DNA of 64,000 nt from Hathewaya limosa (GTDB lineage Bacteria > Bacillota > Clostridia > Clostridiales > Clostridiaceae), in contig NZ_JAUSWN010000014.1 of NCBI RefSeq assembly GCF_030815255.1, forward strand, positions 33,057-97,056, in the 5' to 3' direction. The notes beneath the pieces were generated by a model. It worked only from the letters and a program-made list of their open reading frames with translations, was not told the origin of the DNA and ran no database searches. The position numbers were made by a program, and so were the translations under genes. Positions 26,503 to 35,413 of the stretch are shown here, in pieces; the first letter of the stretch is position 1, and every line of letters begins with the position of its first letter.

Positions 26503-27606
26503 ATGTTTAAAGCAGCATATATCGATAATCTTTATTCACTAATGAAAAAAAACAACCTTGATGCAATAATCATAGGTCCATCTGATGACCTTGAATACCT
26601 TCTACATTATACACCTGCTCCAGATGAAAGATTCCAAGCACTTTTCCTACTACAAGATGGTAGATATTTTTACGTTACTCCTGAATTAACTTATGAAGAA
26701 GTTTCTCTTAAACTAGGTAATGATGCAAAATATTATATTTGGAGCGATGGAAACGGCTTTGTTGATAGTGTTGTACAAGGACTTAAGGATTATGGATTAA
26801 CAGGTAAAAACATAGGTGTAAATTGCACTATAAGAGCTATTAACATGCTTGATATAGCTGAAAAATTTGACTGTAAATTCTTTAACGCTCATAGCGTTTT
26901 AGAACAATTTAGAATTGTAAAAAGCGAAGAAGACATAGAAAAAATGAGAATTGCAGGTAAAATGGCAGATAAGGTTATGGAGGAATTATCTAAATTTATT
27001 AGACCTGGTATAACAGAAAGAGATATAAAAAATAAAGTTTTCAGTGTATTTAAGGAATTAGGTGCAGATGGTATTTCTTTTGAACCAATTATCTCTTCTG
27101 GTCCAAATAGTTCAATGCCTCACTATACTGGCGATTCAAGAGTCATTGAAGAACAAGATATTATAATTGCTGATCTTGGATGTAAATATAAAGGTTATTG
27201 TTCTGATACCTCTAGAACATTCTTCGTAGGAGATATTACAGATGCCCAAAAAGAAGCTTATGCCATAGTTAAAAAAGCTCATTGGGATGCTGAGCATTAT
27301 GCTAAGGCAGGAGTTACTTGTGGTTCAGTAGATAAAGTAGCTAGAGATATTATCAAAGAATCTGGTCATGGTCAACATTTCCTAAATAGAACTGGCCATG
27401 GTATAGGATATAGTGTTCACGAAGCTCCTTATATTAAAGAAAATAATGAAATGGTACTAGAACCGGGTATGGCATTTAGTATAGAACCAGGTATATATAT
27501 CCCTGGAGAATTCGGCATGAGAATAGAAGATATAGTTGTCATAGATAAAGATGGAAATCCTGAAATATTAAATAATTTTTCAAGAGATATAATTATAATT
27601 AAATAA
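26503..27606 (+). CDS. M24-family aminopeptidase, Xaa-Pro type
   Basis: A 367-residue metallopeptidase that removes an N-terminal residue before proline or splits Xaa-Pro dipeptides. Residues 1-125 are a creatinase N-terminal domain; 130-367 hold the pita-bread catalytic fold. Metal-site blocks are IIADLGCKYKGYCSDTSRTFF, GHGIGYSVHEAPY, FSIEPGIYIPG and MRIEDIVV. I start at the ATG at 26503, after GGGGTGATTT; a GTG nine bases upstream is inside the RBS. Single-gene unit. Confidence 0.93.
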   Translation: MFKAAYIDNLYSLMKKNNLDAIIIGPSDDLEYLLHYTPAPDERFQALFLLQDGRYFYVTPELTYEEVSLKLGNDAKYYIWSDGNGFVDSVVQGLKDYGLTGKNIGVNCTIRAINMLDIAEKFDCKFFNAHSVLEQFRIVKSEEDIEKMRIAGKMADKVMEELSKFIRPGITERDIKNKVFSVFKELGADGISFEPIISSGPNSSMPHYTGDSRVIEEQDIIIADLGCKYKGYCSDTSRTFFVGDITDAQKEAYAIVKKAHWDAEHYAKAGVTCGSVDKVARDIIKESGHGQHFLNRTGHGIGYSVHEAPYIKENNEMVLEPGMAFSIEPGIYIPGEFGMRIEDIVVIDKDGNPEILNNFSRDIIIIK

Positions 27607-27625
27607 ATTTAATTATATATACCTA

Positions 27626-27672
27626 AAAATAGCTGTTTTTAAAAATTTTTTTATTTTTGATGCAGCTATTTT
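27626..27672 (+). terminator. Terminator after the M24 peptidase gene
   Basis: AAAATAGCTG (27626-27635) pairs with CAGCTATTTT (27663-27672). The loop is 27 bases and T/A rich. Confidence 0.7.
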
Positions 27673-27855
27673 ACTTTTAATATACCTTAAATCTATAATT
27701 ATATATTTTTTATTAACATACAACTATTGATGTGTTTCACATTGTGTAATATATAGTAAAATTTCTAATTATTCAAATTATTTTTGAAGTTTCCTAGTTA
27801 TTATAAATGTCCTGTGTTATTATAATATTACAAAGCAATATTTAAGAGGTAAAAA

Positions 27856-28356
27856 GTGTATAAAAAAAATTTATGCTTATTACTATGTTTTTTAGTTATT
27901 TGTATATTTTTATTTGGTGGTTGTTCATCTTCTAAAGAAATTAAAGCAAAAAAAGAAAATTTAATTATCTATTCTAAAGAAATTAAAAATCTTAGATTAG
28001 AAGAATCAAAGATTTTTGATGATTATAATAGTGTTACTGGAGAAAATTATACTAATGATAAAAGTGCACTAATTATTCTAAAAAAATTAATTATACCAAA
28101 TTACACATCTTATCTGGAAAAAGTCAAAAAAATTATTCCTACTAATGATGAAATTCAAGAATTGCATAAAATTTATATAGACTACTGTACTAAAATATTA
28201 CTTTCTTTTATTAACTTTAAGGAATCTTTAGAAGAAAAAAATTCAAATAAATTAAAAGAAGGTAGAAAAAATTTGAATGATGCTCAAAGAAACTTAGAAC
28301 GGTTTCAAAAATCACTAAATAAAATTTCTTCTAAATATAATATACAACTTTCTTAA
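27856..28356 (+). CDS. Small lipoprotein of unknown function
   Basis: A 166-residue protein with a typical lipoprotein signal: KK, then a hydrophobic stretch and FGGC (Cys23) followed by SSS. The mature part is Lys-rich and helical, with coiled-coil potential near the end (SNKLKEGRKNLNDAQRNLERFQKSL). The start is GTG, six bases after AAGAGGT. It lies 17 bases before the PII-like gene and may share a transcript with the antiporter pair. Confidence 0.75.
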   Translation: MYKKNLCLLLCFLVICIFLFGGCSSSKEIKAKKENLIIYSKEIKNLRLEESKIFDDYNSVTGENYTNDKSALIILKKLIIPNYTSYLEKVKKIIPTNDEIQELHKIYIDYCTKILLSFINFKESLEEKNSNKLKEGRKNLNDAQRNLERFQKSLNKISSKYNIQLS

Positions 28357-28373
28357 AAAGGAGGTGATTTAAT

Positions 28374-28715
28374 ATGCAAATGCTTATTTTTGTTTTAAAT
28401 AATATAGATCTTTTAGAAGATGTCTTAGCAGAACTTACAAAACAAGACATTAAAGGTGCCACAGTAATAGATAGTACTGGAATGGGTAGAGTTTTATATG
28501 GCTCTAGGAATGATTCCATACCAATCTTCGGTTCTCTTAAAATGATTTTAAATAATCAAAGACCTTTTAATAAAACTATCTTTACTGTATTAAAGGATGA
28601 CGAAGTTGAAATTGCAATAGAAGCAATTAAAAATGTAGTTGGAGATTTATCAAAGCCAGATGCTGGAATTCTATTCTCTATTCCAGTCAACTTTGTAGAG
28701 GGAATTAGACAGTAA
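28374..28715 (+). CDS. PII-like signalling protein beside an antiporter
   Basis: A 113-residue protein with the ferredoxin-like pattern of PII signal proteins: a first strand QMLIFVLNN, helix DLLEDVLAELTKQDI, strand GATVIDSTGMG, then a loop region (RNDSIPIFGSLKM) where the T-loop would be, and a second strand-helix-strand with FSIPVNFVEGI at the end. It has AAAGGAGGTGAT directly upstream. The gene is 25 bases before a Kef-type antiporter, so it probably senses a nucleotide and gates that transporter. PII-like proteins bound to transporters are known in several families; this pairing is inferred from position. Confidence 0.75.
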   Translation: MQMLIFVLNNIDLLEDVLAELTKQDIKGATVIDSTGMGRVLYGSRNDSIPIFGSLKMILNNQRPFNKTIFTVLKDDEVEIAIEAIKNVVGDLSKPDAGILFSIPVNFVEGIRQ

Positions 28716-28740
28716 CTATTTAAAGGAAAGAGGGACTAAA

Positions 28741-29937
28741 TTGAATTCTTTATTCTATGTAAGTATTATTTTACTCTCTGGTATGCTTATGGGTAAAATA
28801 GTTAGTTATATTAAGCTACCAGAAGTTACAGGCTATTTAATAGCGGGAGTACTAATTGGACCTAGCCTCTTAGGATTAGTTCCTAAACATGTCTCTGTTA
28901 ATTTAAGCATAATTTCTGAAGCGGCACTAGGCTTCATAGCTTATACCATTGGAAGCCAATTTGATTTAAATCACATAAAAAAAATTGGAAAAGGTGTTAT
29001 CTTAATAACCATATTAGAGGCTTCTACCGCTACCTTATTTGTAACTTTATCTATGATTTTTATTTTCAAACAACCAGTTGCCTTCAGCTTAGTATTAGGA
29101 GCGATTGCAGCCGCTACAGCTCCTGCAGCTACATTAATGGTTGTTAAACAATATAATGCAAAAGGCCCCTTAGTAGATACCTTATTACCTGTTGTTGCAA
29201 TGGATGATGCTGTTTGTATTATGATTTTTGGTATTGCTACTACTATAGCGACAACTCTTTTAAGTAACAAAAATTGTTCTATAGCTTGGGAATTAATAAA
29301 ACCTATTATAGAAATAATAGCATCCTTGGTTATAGGATTTATATTAGGCATAATTTTTTCGTTTATATCTAAGAAACAAAAAAATGAAGAAAAACTTTTA
29401 GTTTTAACCGTGGCTACCATATTTTTATCTACTGGAATTTGTAACAAATTAGGCTTATCTGATCTTTTATGTTGCATGAGTATAGGAGCAACTATTGTCA
29501 ATATTGTACCTAATTCTACTAAAATATTTTCTGTAATAGATAAATTTACACCTCCAGTTTTTGTTGGTTTTTTTACATTAGCTGGTGTTGATCTTGATTT
29601 AACTATATTGGAGAGAATAGGTGTAGTAGGAATTGCTTATATTATACTTAGAGCCTTAGGAAAGGCATGTGGTGCTGGTTTAGGTGCTAAACTTTCTAAA
29701 GCACCTAAACCTGTTCAAAAATATTTAGGTTTTACTTTAGTTCCACAAGCTGGTGTTGCTATTGGACTTGCCTTAATTGGTGAAGAAATAATACCTTCTC
29801 CATATGGTTCAGAAATACGAACCATAATATTAGCTGCTACAGTAGTTTATGAACTTATAGGACCATTACTTACAAAAATAGCATTAACTAAGGCAGGGGA
29901 AATAAAAGTAACTAAAAAAGAATTAATAACTAAATAA
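28741..29937 (+). CDS. CPA2-family cation:proton antiporter (Kef-type membrane domain)
   Basis: A 398-residue membrane protein with about 12-13 hydrophobic segments. It carries the Na+/H+ exchanger pattern GYLIAGVLIGPSLLG near 30-44 and the ion-site region VVAMDDAVCIM near 150, whose paired Asp residues (MDDA) are expected for electrogenic exchange. No cytosolic TrkA/KTN domain is attached, which fits control by a separate subunit, the PII-like protein just upstream. The start is TTG after AAAGGAAAGAGGG. Sodium or potassium is exchanged for protons; which one cannot be read. Confidence 0.88.
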   Translation: MNSLFYVSIILLSGMLMGKIVSYIKLPEVTGYLIAGVLIGPSLLGLVPKHVSVNLSIISEAALGFIAYTIGSQFDLNHIKKIGKGVILITILEASTATLFVTLSMIFIFKQPVAFSLVLGAIAAATAPAATLMVVKQYNAKGPLVDTLLPVVAMDDAVCIMIFGIATTIATTLLSNKNCSIAWELIKPIIEIIASLVIGFILGIIFSFISKKQKNEEKLLVLTVATIFLSTGICNKLGLSDLLCCMSIGATIVNIVPNSTKIFSVIDKFTPPVFVGFFTLAGVDLDLTILERIGVVGIAYIILRALGKACGAGLGAKLSKAPKPVQKYLGFTLVPQAGVAIGLALIGEEIIPSPYGSEIRTIILAATVVYELIGPLLTKIALTKAGEIKVTKKELITK

Positions 29938-29946
29938 TTATAAAAT

Positions 29947-29976
29947 AAAAATGACTACCAATTGGTAGTCATTTTT
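29947..29976. terminator. Bidirectional terminator between the antiporter and arcB
   Basis: A perfect 30-base palindrome (15 + 15) with A and T ends. It stops both the antiporter transcript and the arc operon. Confidence 0.93.
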
Positions 29977-30005
29977 TATGGAATTTGATAAAGATTATAT
30001 TAAAA

Positions 30006-31004
30006 TTATTCTCCTAATGTAGCAACCATTACAGCCTTGATTGTATGCATTCTGTTTTCTGCTTCGTCAAATGCAATTGAAGCTTCGCTTTCGAATACTT
30101 CGTCAGAAACTTCCATAGCATCTAAACCGAATTTTTCTTTAATTTCTTTACCAACAGTTGTTTTTAAATCATGGAATGCTGGTAAACAGTGCATGAATTT
30201 AACTTTTGGATTTCCAGTTTTCTTCATCATTTCTGAATTGATTTGGTAATCTTTTAATAAAGCTATTCTTTGAGCCCAAACTTCATCTGGTTCTCCCATA
30301 GATACCCAAACGTCAGTGTAAAGAACGTCACATCCTTTAACTCCTTCGTCTATGCTATCTGTTACTGTAATTTTTGCTCCTGTTTTAGCAGCAACTTCTT
30401 TACATTCCTTAACAACTTTTTCATCAGTGAATAATTCTTTTGGAGATACAACTCTGAAGTCCATTCCCATTTTAGAAGCACCGATCATTAAAGCGTTAGC
30501 CATGTTGTTTCTTCCATCACCAACATAAGCAAAAGTAATTTGGCTTAATGGTTTATCAAAATGTTCTTGAATTGTTAAAAAGTCAGCTAATATTTGAGTT
30601 GGGTGATCAGCATCAGTTAATCCGTTCCATACTGGTACACCAGCATATTTAGCTAATTCTTCAACTGTTTCTTGAGCAAATCCTCTGTATTCGATACCAT
30701 CGTACATTCTTCCAAGTACTCTTGCAGTATCTGCCATTGATTCCTTTTTACCTATTTGTGTTCCTGTTGGTCCAAGATATGTAACACCAGCTCCTTGATC
30801 CATTGCAGCAACTTCAAAAGCACATCTTGTTCTAGTAGAAGTTTTTTCAAATATTAAAGCTACATTTTTTCCTTTTAATGTTTGAGTTTCTGTTCCAGCA
30901 TATTTTGCTCTTTTAAGATCTCTAGCTAAATCTAAGAAGTAGTTGATTTCCTTTGGAGTGAAATCCATTAAAGTTAGAAAATGTCTGTTTCTTAAGTTAA
31001 ACAT
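30006..31004 (-). CDS. arcB: Ornithine carbamoyltransferase (catabolic)
   Basis: Last gene of the arginine deiminase operon. It splits citrulline with phosphate into ornithine and carbamoyl phosphate. The 332 residues have the carbamoyl-phosphate motif EKTSTRTR, HPTQILAD, the SMGEPDEVW loop and HCLPAFHD, so all active-site blocks are intact. I start at the ATG at 31004, preceded by GAAAGGGGTC; a longer frame upstream has no RBS. Its partners arcC and arcA precede it, so it runs in the catabolic direction, although OTC can also make citrulline. Confidence 0.96.
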   Translation of the reverse strand: MFNLRNRHFLTLMDFTPKEINYFLDLARDLKRAKYAGTETQTLKGKNVALIFEKTSTRTRCAFEVAAMDQGAGVTYLGPTGTQIGKKESMADTARVLGRMYDGIEYRGFAQETVEELAKYAGVPVWNGLTDADHPTQILADFLTIQEHFDKPLSQITFAYVGDGRNNMANALMIGASKMGMDFRVVSPKELFTDEKVVKECKEVAAKTGAKITVTDSIDEGVKGCDVLYTDVWVSMGEPDEVWAQRIALLKDYQINSEMMKKTGNPKVKFMHCLPAFHDLKTTVGKEIKEKFGLDAMEVSDEVFESEASIAFDEAENRMHTIKAVMVATLGE

Positions 31005-31133
31005 TATTAAGACCCCTTTCAAATTAGGTTTTATTAGTTTGTAGATGAATATCCTATAAATGAAGATATTCATCTACTTATATTATAATAGTTTATATTT
31101 TGATTTTCAAATATTTACTTCTATTGTCAATTA

Positions 31134-32342
31134 TTATAGATCTTCTCTATAGAAAGGCATTGACATACATCTTGGGCCTCCTCTACCTCTTGATAACTCA
31201 GCTGAAGGTATAGAAAGTACATTGATGTTATATTTATCTAGTAACTCATTAGTTACATAGTTTCTTTCATAAGTTACAACAGTTCCTGGAGCTATTGCAA
31301 GAGTGTTAGAACCATCATTCCATTGTTCTCTTCCAGCAATAATTGTATCTCCACCACCACATCTAATTAATGTGATTTGTCTTCCAAGATGTTCAGATAA
31401 AATAGCTTCTAAGCATCCTTCTTCTTCTTTAGCAATAACTTCTTTTTTAGCTTTATCATAAGTTAAAGCAGTAACTTTTAATGACCCTTCAATTCCTGGG
31501 TGTACAGTAAATTTATCATAATCAATCATTGTAAATACTGTATCTAAGTGCATGAATGCTCTTGATTTAGGAATATGGATTATAAGAACAGTTTTGAAAC
31601 TTTCACCAGCTTCAAATACATTTTTTGCTATTTCTTTAACTGACTCAGCATCAGTTCTTTCACTAGCACCAATAGCTAATACATCTTTGCTTAATATTAA
31701 CTCGTCTCCACCTTCTACTGAAGTCTTTTGACCTCTTTGGAAGTATATGTTTGGTTTATGTTCTGCAAATGATGGATGATGTTCAAATATATATTTACCA
31801 AATATAGTTTCTCTGTTTCTTGTAACAGTTCTCATTGTGTTTAATGTTACACCACTTCCCATACAAGCAAATGGGTCTCTAGTGAAGTATAAGTTTGGCA
31901 TTGGATCCATAACGAATGGATATTCTCCATAAGATTCGCTAATTCCGATGTCTTTCTTTCTTACACCAGCCATAATTTTATCTATCATTTCTTTATTTGG
32001 CATAGCCATGAAATACTTAGTTAATTCATTAATGATAGCAGCATCAGTAATATTGCACTCTGCTATAACTTCTTTAATAAATTGTTCCTTTAATTCTTTA
32101 GTTGTAAGAGATTCAGCAGCTAATTTTTCTAAGTAAAGTACTTCAACTCCATTGTTTCTTAGTACTTCTGCAAATCTATCATGTTCTTGTCTAGCTACTT
32201 TTAAGAATGGAATATCATCAAATAGTAGTCTTTCAAGATATTCTGGTACTAAATTTTCAATTTCATGACCTGGTCTATGAAGCATAACTGTTTTCAAATT
32301 TCCAATTTCTGAATAAACATGGATTTGTCTTTGTGTAGTCAT
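31134..32342 (-). CDS. arcA: Arginine deiminase
   Basis: Hydrolyses arginine to citrulline and ammonia, the first step of ATP-yielding arginine breakdown. The 402 residues carry FTRDPFACMG, EGGDELILSKD, and the C-terminal RGRGGPRCMSMPF with the nucleophilic cysteine near residue 394. I start at the ATG at 32342, nine bases from GGGGGG; a TTG two codons earlier is less likely. It lies between arcC and arcB. An arginine/ornithine antiporter is not in the window. Confidence 0.96.
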   Translation of the reverse strand: MTTQRQIHVYSEIGNLKTVMLHRPGHEIENLVPEYLERLLFDDIPFLKVARQEHDRFAEVLRNNGVEVLYLEKLAAESLTTKELKEQFIKEVIAECNITDAAIINELTKYFMAMPNKEMIDKIMAGVRKKDIGISESYGEYPFVMDPMPNLYFTRDPFACMGSGVTLNTMRTVTRNRETIFGKYIFEHHPSFAEHKPNIYFQRGQKTSVEGGDELILSKDVLAIGASERTDAESVKEIAKNVFEAGESFKTVLIIHIPKSRAFMHLDTVFTMIDYDKFTVHPGIEGSLKVTALTYDKAKKEVIAKEEEGCLEAILSEHLGRQITLIRCGGGDTIIAGREQWNDGSNTLAIAPGTVVTYERNYVTNELLDKYNINVLSIPSAELSRGRGGPRCMSMPFYREDL

Positions 32343-32466
32343 GTTCAAGTGCCCCCCTCTTCTTAGGAATTATCCCTTTGTTTTTGTATTTTTTGTTTTT
32401 GTATTTTTGTATTTTTATGTTTTGTATTTTATATAAAACGCTATCGGTACTTGTATATAGAATTAA

Positions 32467-33411
32467 TTATCCTATTACTTTTGTTCCTGAAGCGCCTTTT
32501 AAAGCTTCTCTAGCATTTTCTAATGAAGCTATTATAGCTGTTTTAGTTCTATCGTTTTGAACGAACTTCTTGCAAGCTTCAACCTTTGGTAACATGCTTC
32601 CTGGAGCAAATTGTCCTTCTGCAATATATTGGTCAACTTCAGCTAAATTCATAGTTTCTAATGCTTTTTGGTTTGGTTTGTTAAAGTTTACACAAACTCT
32701 ATCTACAGCTGTTAAAATGAATAATGCATCAGCTTCTAATATTTCAGCTAATTTTTCAGCTGCGAAGTCTTTATCTATAACAGCAGCAACGCCTTTGTAT
32801 CCATTTTCTTCTTTAACTACTGGAATACCACCGCCACCGCAAGCAATTACAACATTACCGTTATCAACTAATTCTTTTATTAAGTCTTTTTCTACTATAT
32901 CAACTGGTTTTGGAGAAGCAACAACTCTTCTATATCCTCTTCCTGCATCTTCTTTCATTACATATCCTTGTTCAGCCTCTAGTTTTTTAGCTTCTTCTTC
33001 TGTGAAGAAAGAACCTATTGGCTTAGTTGGATTTTGGAATCCGTTATCATTAGCATCTACAACCACTTGAGTTACAACAGTTCCAACATTTTTATTTATA
33101 TTTCTATTAGCTAATTCTTCTTTTATTGCATTTTGTAAGTGGTATCCTATGTAACCTTGAGAGAATGACCCACAAACATCAAATGGGAATAAAACGTTTG
33201 ATTCATCTTGTTTATGTCCAGCTTCCAATGAAGCAACTATTTGACCTACTTGAGGACCATTTCCGTGAACTACTGTTACAGTATGGCCTGCTTCTACTAA
33301 ATCAACAACTGATTTAGCTGTTTCTTTACAAGTTTTTAATTGAGCTTCTGCAGTCTTATTTTTAGGATCTGCTTGAAGTGCATTTCCACCTAGGGCTAAT
33401 ACTATTTTCAT
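32467..33411 (-). CDS. arcC: Carbamate kinase
   Basis: Transfers the phosphate of carbamoyl phosphate to ADP, so it is the ATP-producing step of the pathway. The 314 residues start MKIVLALGGNALQ and carry HGNGPQVG, ACGGGGIPV, the AVIDKDFAAEKLA block and the final EARxALKG-type C-terminus, all typical. First gene of the operon, after AAGGAGGAT. A sigma-A promoter is at 33454-33482. Confidence 0.96.
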   Translation of the reverse strand: MKIVLALGGNALQADPKNKTAEAQLKTCKETAKSVVDLVEAGHTVTVVHGNGPQVGQIVASLEAGHKQDESNVLFPFDVCGSFSQGYIGYHLQNAIKEELANRNINKNVGTVVTQVVVDANDNGFQNPTKPIGSFFTEEEAKKLEAEQGYVMKEDAGRGYRRVVASPKPVDIVEKDLIKELVDNGNVVIACGGGGIPVVKEENGYKGVAAVIDKDFAAEKLAEILEADALFILTAVDRVCVNFNKPNQKALETMNLAEVDQYIAEGQFAPGSMLPKVEACKKFVQNDRTKTAIIASLENAREALKGASGTKVIG

Positions 33412-33453
33412 CTGTAATCCTCCTTAAAAATGCTTACTGGCTTTTCTGATTTC

Positions 33454-33482
33454 ATAGTACATGTTAATCAAAATCTTGTCAA
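33454..33482 (-). promoter_or_regulatory. Promoter of the arc operon with overlapping repeats
   Basis: Minus-strand TTGACA (33477-33482), a 17-base spacer and TACTAT (33454-33459). TTGTCAA also appears as a direct repeat on the plus strand at 33476-33482 and 33487-33493, overlapping the -35 site. That could be a regulator site. Confidence 0.6.
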
Positions 33483-33493
33483 CATGTTGTCAA

Positions 33494-34065
33494 AGTCGTC
33501 TAACTGCATATATATTCCTATATTCTAAAATAAATAGTAAATATATTCATTACATTTTATGTAAAACATGCTTTTACTATACTTTTTCATATATTTTCTA
33601 ATTACTTACTGCATATTTATAAAATAAAAATTTTTTTAAAAATTTTTTTAAAAATTTTTTTCTTAGTAGTTTTTAGTAAAATTGTTTTAATAAATGTAAG
33701 TTTTACATAGCTTCTGTAACTTTATGTTATTCAAGTAATATTTTATTTTTTTAACACTATTTATCCTAAAATCTTTTATTGGTATAGCTAATCAACCATT
33801 ACAATATAGTTTTATTAGATGATCTTTATCCATGTTCAAAAATTAAATTAACATTTAACATTACTACAACTATATTAATCTAATAACCTTCAAATAAGTT
33901 TTGTTCTAAATAATTCAATAATATTATTAATCTATGTATAACTTTTTATTCACTTTTTTTCTTTTTAGACTTAAACATAATTATTATGTTATTTATTTTT
34001 GATACATTCTTTAGTCTAATTTCACAGAATTACTAAACTAATAATATTTAATTATAAAATCGTAT
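33494..34065. other. Non-coding AT-rich stretch upstream of arcC
   Basis: No gene or RNA is recognised. The only striking structure is the threefold 12-base A/T repeat at 33626-33661. Confidence 0.6.
33626..33661. repeat. Three perfect 12-base A5T7 repeats
   Basis: AAAAATTTTTTT is repeated three times without interruption. A-tracts with near-helical spacing bend DNA, so this block is probably intrinsically curved. It lies about 145 bases upstream of the arc promoter -35 site. Confidence 0.75.
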
Positions 34066-34151
34066 AAAAAAATCTCTTATCTATTAATTTTAAAATATAA
34101 TGGTTTACATATTTACATCTTAAAAATTAATTTGTTAGATAAGAGATTTTT
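34066..34151 (-). terminator. Long-stem terminator of the DUF1836 gene
   Basis: AAAAAAATCTCTTATCTA pairs with TAGATAAGAGATTTTT, with an inner TTAATTTTAA/TTAAAAATTAA stem. T-rich on the minus strand, 58 bases past the DUF1836 stop. Confidence 0.75.
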
Positions 34152-34208
34152 GTTATTATGATTATATGCATAATTGTGTTTGATCATTATTTTTGCTCGT
34201 AAATAAAT

Positions 34209-34796
34209 TTATTCATAATTATCTATAATTTTTTGTGCTAATTTTTTAATAACACTAGACTGGGCAATCAAAGTCATTACTATTAAAAATACTTTAATTC
34301 TTTCTTCATCCTTTTCTTGTAAATTAAATTCCTTAATACTATCATCTATTTTAGTTTCATCAAAATAGTCTGAAGATAAGAAATAATTAAAACATTCCTC
34401 TTGAATATCACAAAAAGTAGCATAAGCTTTTTCCCAACTAATTATGTCATCACTTCTGTCATTTATTTCATTAAAAGCTAATCTGAAAACTTTTCTAATT
34501 TCATCCGTAGTAAGTACTGGTCTCATATAACTTAATAAAGCTAATTGGGCTAAATGAAGTTTTGTATATCCTCTTTTTTTCCCATCTTCTGGCTTCGAGA
34601 TAACCTCACTTTTTATATAGTTTTGCACAATATTATTAGTATAATTTTCTTTCTCAAAATGATCATTTAAATAATCAATTACCTGTGATAAAAATAAATC
34701 GTACTGTGGCAAATCTTCATAAGGAATTATACTATTCTTTGACATTTCTTTAGCCATATTGTTTATTTCGTCTATTGAGAACATTTTCTTTGGCAT
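34209..34796 (-). CDS. DUF1836-family putative DNA-binding protein
   Basis: A 195-residue protein of the DUF1836 family, whose N-terminal half resembles a MerR-like helix-turn-helix: short acidic start, then DEINNMAKEMSKNSIIPYEDLPQYDLFLSQVIDYLNDHF and the KKRGYTKLHLAQLALLSYMRPVLT block typical of the family. I start at the ATG at 34796, close to AGGAAGGTGA; a GTG three codons upstream overlaps the RBS. A perfect 15-bp inverted repeat lies 64 bases upstream of the start and could be its own operator. Function not established for the family. Confidence 0.8.
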   Translation of the reverse strand: MPKKMFSIDEINNMAKEMSKNSIIPYEDLPQYDLFLSQVIDYLNDHFEKENYTNNIVQNYIKSEVISKPEDGKKRGYTKLHLAQLALLSYMRPVLTTDEIRKVFRLAFNEINDRSDDIISWEKAYATFCDIQEECFNYFLSSDYFDETKIDDSIKEFNLQEKDEERIKVFLIVMTLIAQSSVIKKLAQKIIDNYE

Positions 34797-34860
34797 GCAC
34801 TTCACCTTCCTAATTAATTTAACTCTTTTATTTTTATTGCAACATATATTACTTAAAATT

Positions 34861-34894
34861 TAGTTGAATATATTATATTTAATATATTCAACTA
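34861..34894. repeat. Perfect 15-bp inverted repeat upstream of the DUF1836 gene
   Basis: TAGTTGAATATATTA and its complement with a four-base centre (TATT). No T run follows on the minus strand, so it is not a terminator of that strand. The position suits an operator. Confidence 0.6.
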
Positions 34895-35179
34895 AGTTTA
34901 TATTCAAATATTATTTTAACCAAATATATAATTTCAATTTAATTATAAGGTAAGTATAACCACATTACAAGTTATCAATGTTAAAATTAACAGTATTTTA
35001 AATTATATTATATGTACTTTATTATTGTTGTAATAGTTTCTTTAATATTTATAAAGCATAAATTAAAGTCCATTTTATGTTTTTTATATTTCAGCACCTT
35101 TTTCCAAATATTTTACAAATAACTATTTTATGCATCTAAAATTTCAACATATTATTTTTATTAAACTTATTAACATATT

Positions 35180-35302
35180 TGTGGATATCTTTTTATAATT
35201 TGTGAATAAGTTCAATAAACATTATAATTATTAAGTTACAGAAGAATATTTTTAGAATTTTTTAAATAATTATACACATTATCCACAATTGCTTGTGGAT
35301 AA
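35180..35302. promoter_or_regulatory. DnaA boxes, with an inverted pair in a hairpin
   Basis: Perfect boxes TTATCCACA (35279-35287) and TGTGGATAA (35294-35302) face each other inside a perfect 15-bp inverted repeat (35274-35288 and 35293-35307, loop TTGC). Near-boxes TGTGGATAT (35180-35188) and TGTGAATAA (35201-35209) lie 80-100 bases to the left. The hairpin also ends in a T run on the plus strand and might serve as a terminator for the transaldolase gene on the other strand. Confidence 0.65.
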
Positions 35303-35413
35303 TGTGTTTATTTTTTTGAATTATTTAATTTTTATTCCTACAAAAGAAATCTATTACTCATAATATAATTTTATTCACTTAAGTGAATATTTAGTTTTCA
35401 ACGGATAATTAGA

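Larger units (their letters stand above)
34797..35413. other. Non-coding stretch with a palindrome and DnaA boxes
   Basis: Between the DUF1836 gene and the transaldolase gene end. It contains the 15-bp palindrome at 34861-34894 and four DnaA boxes or near-boxes at 35180-35302. No gene is visible. Confidence 0.6.
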
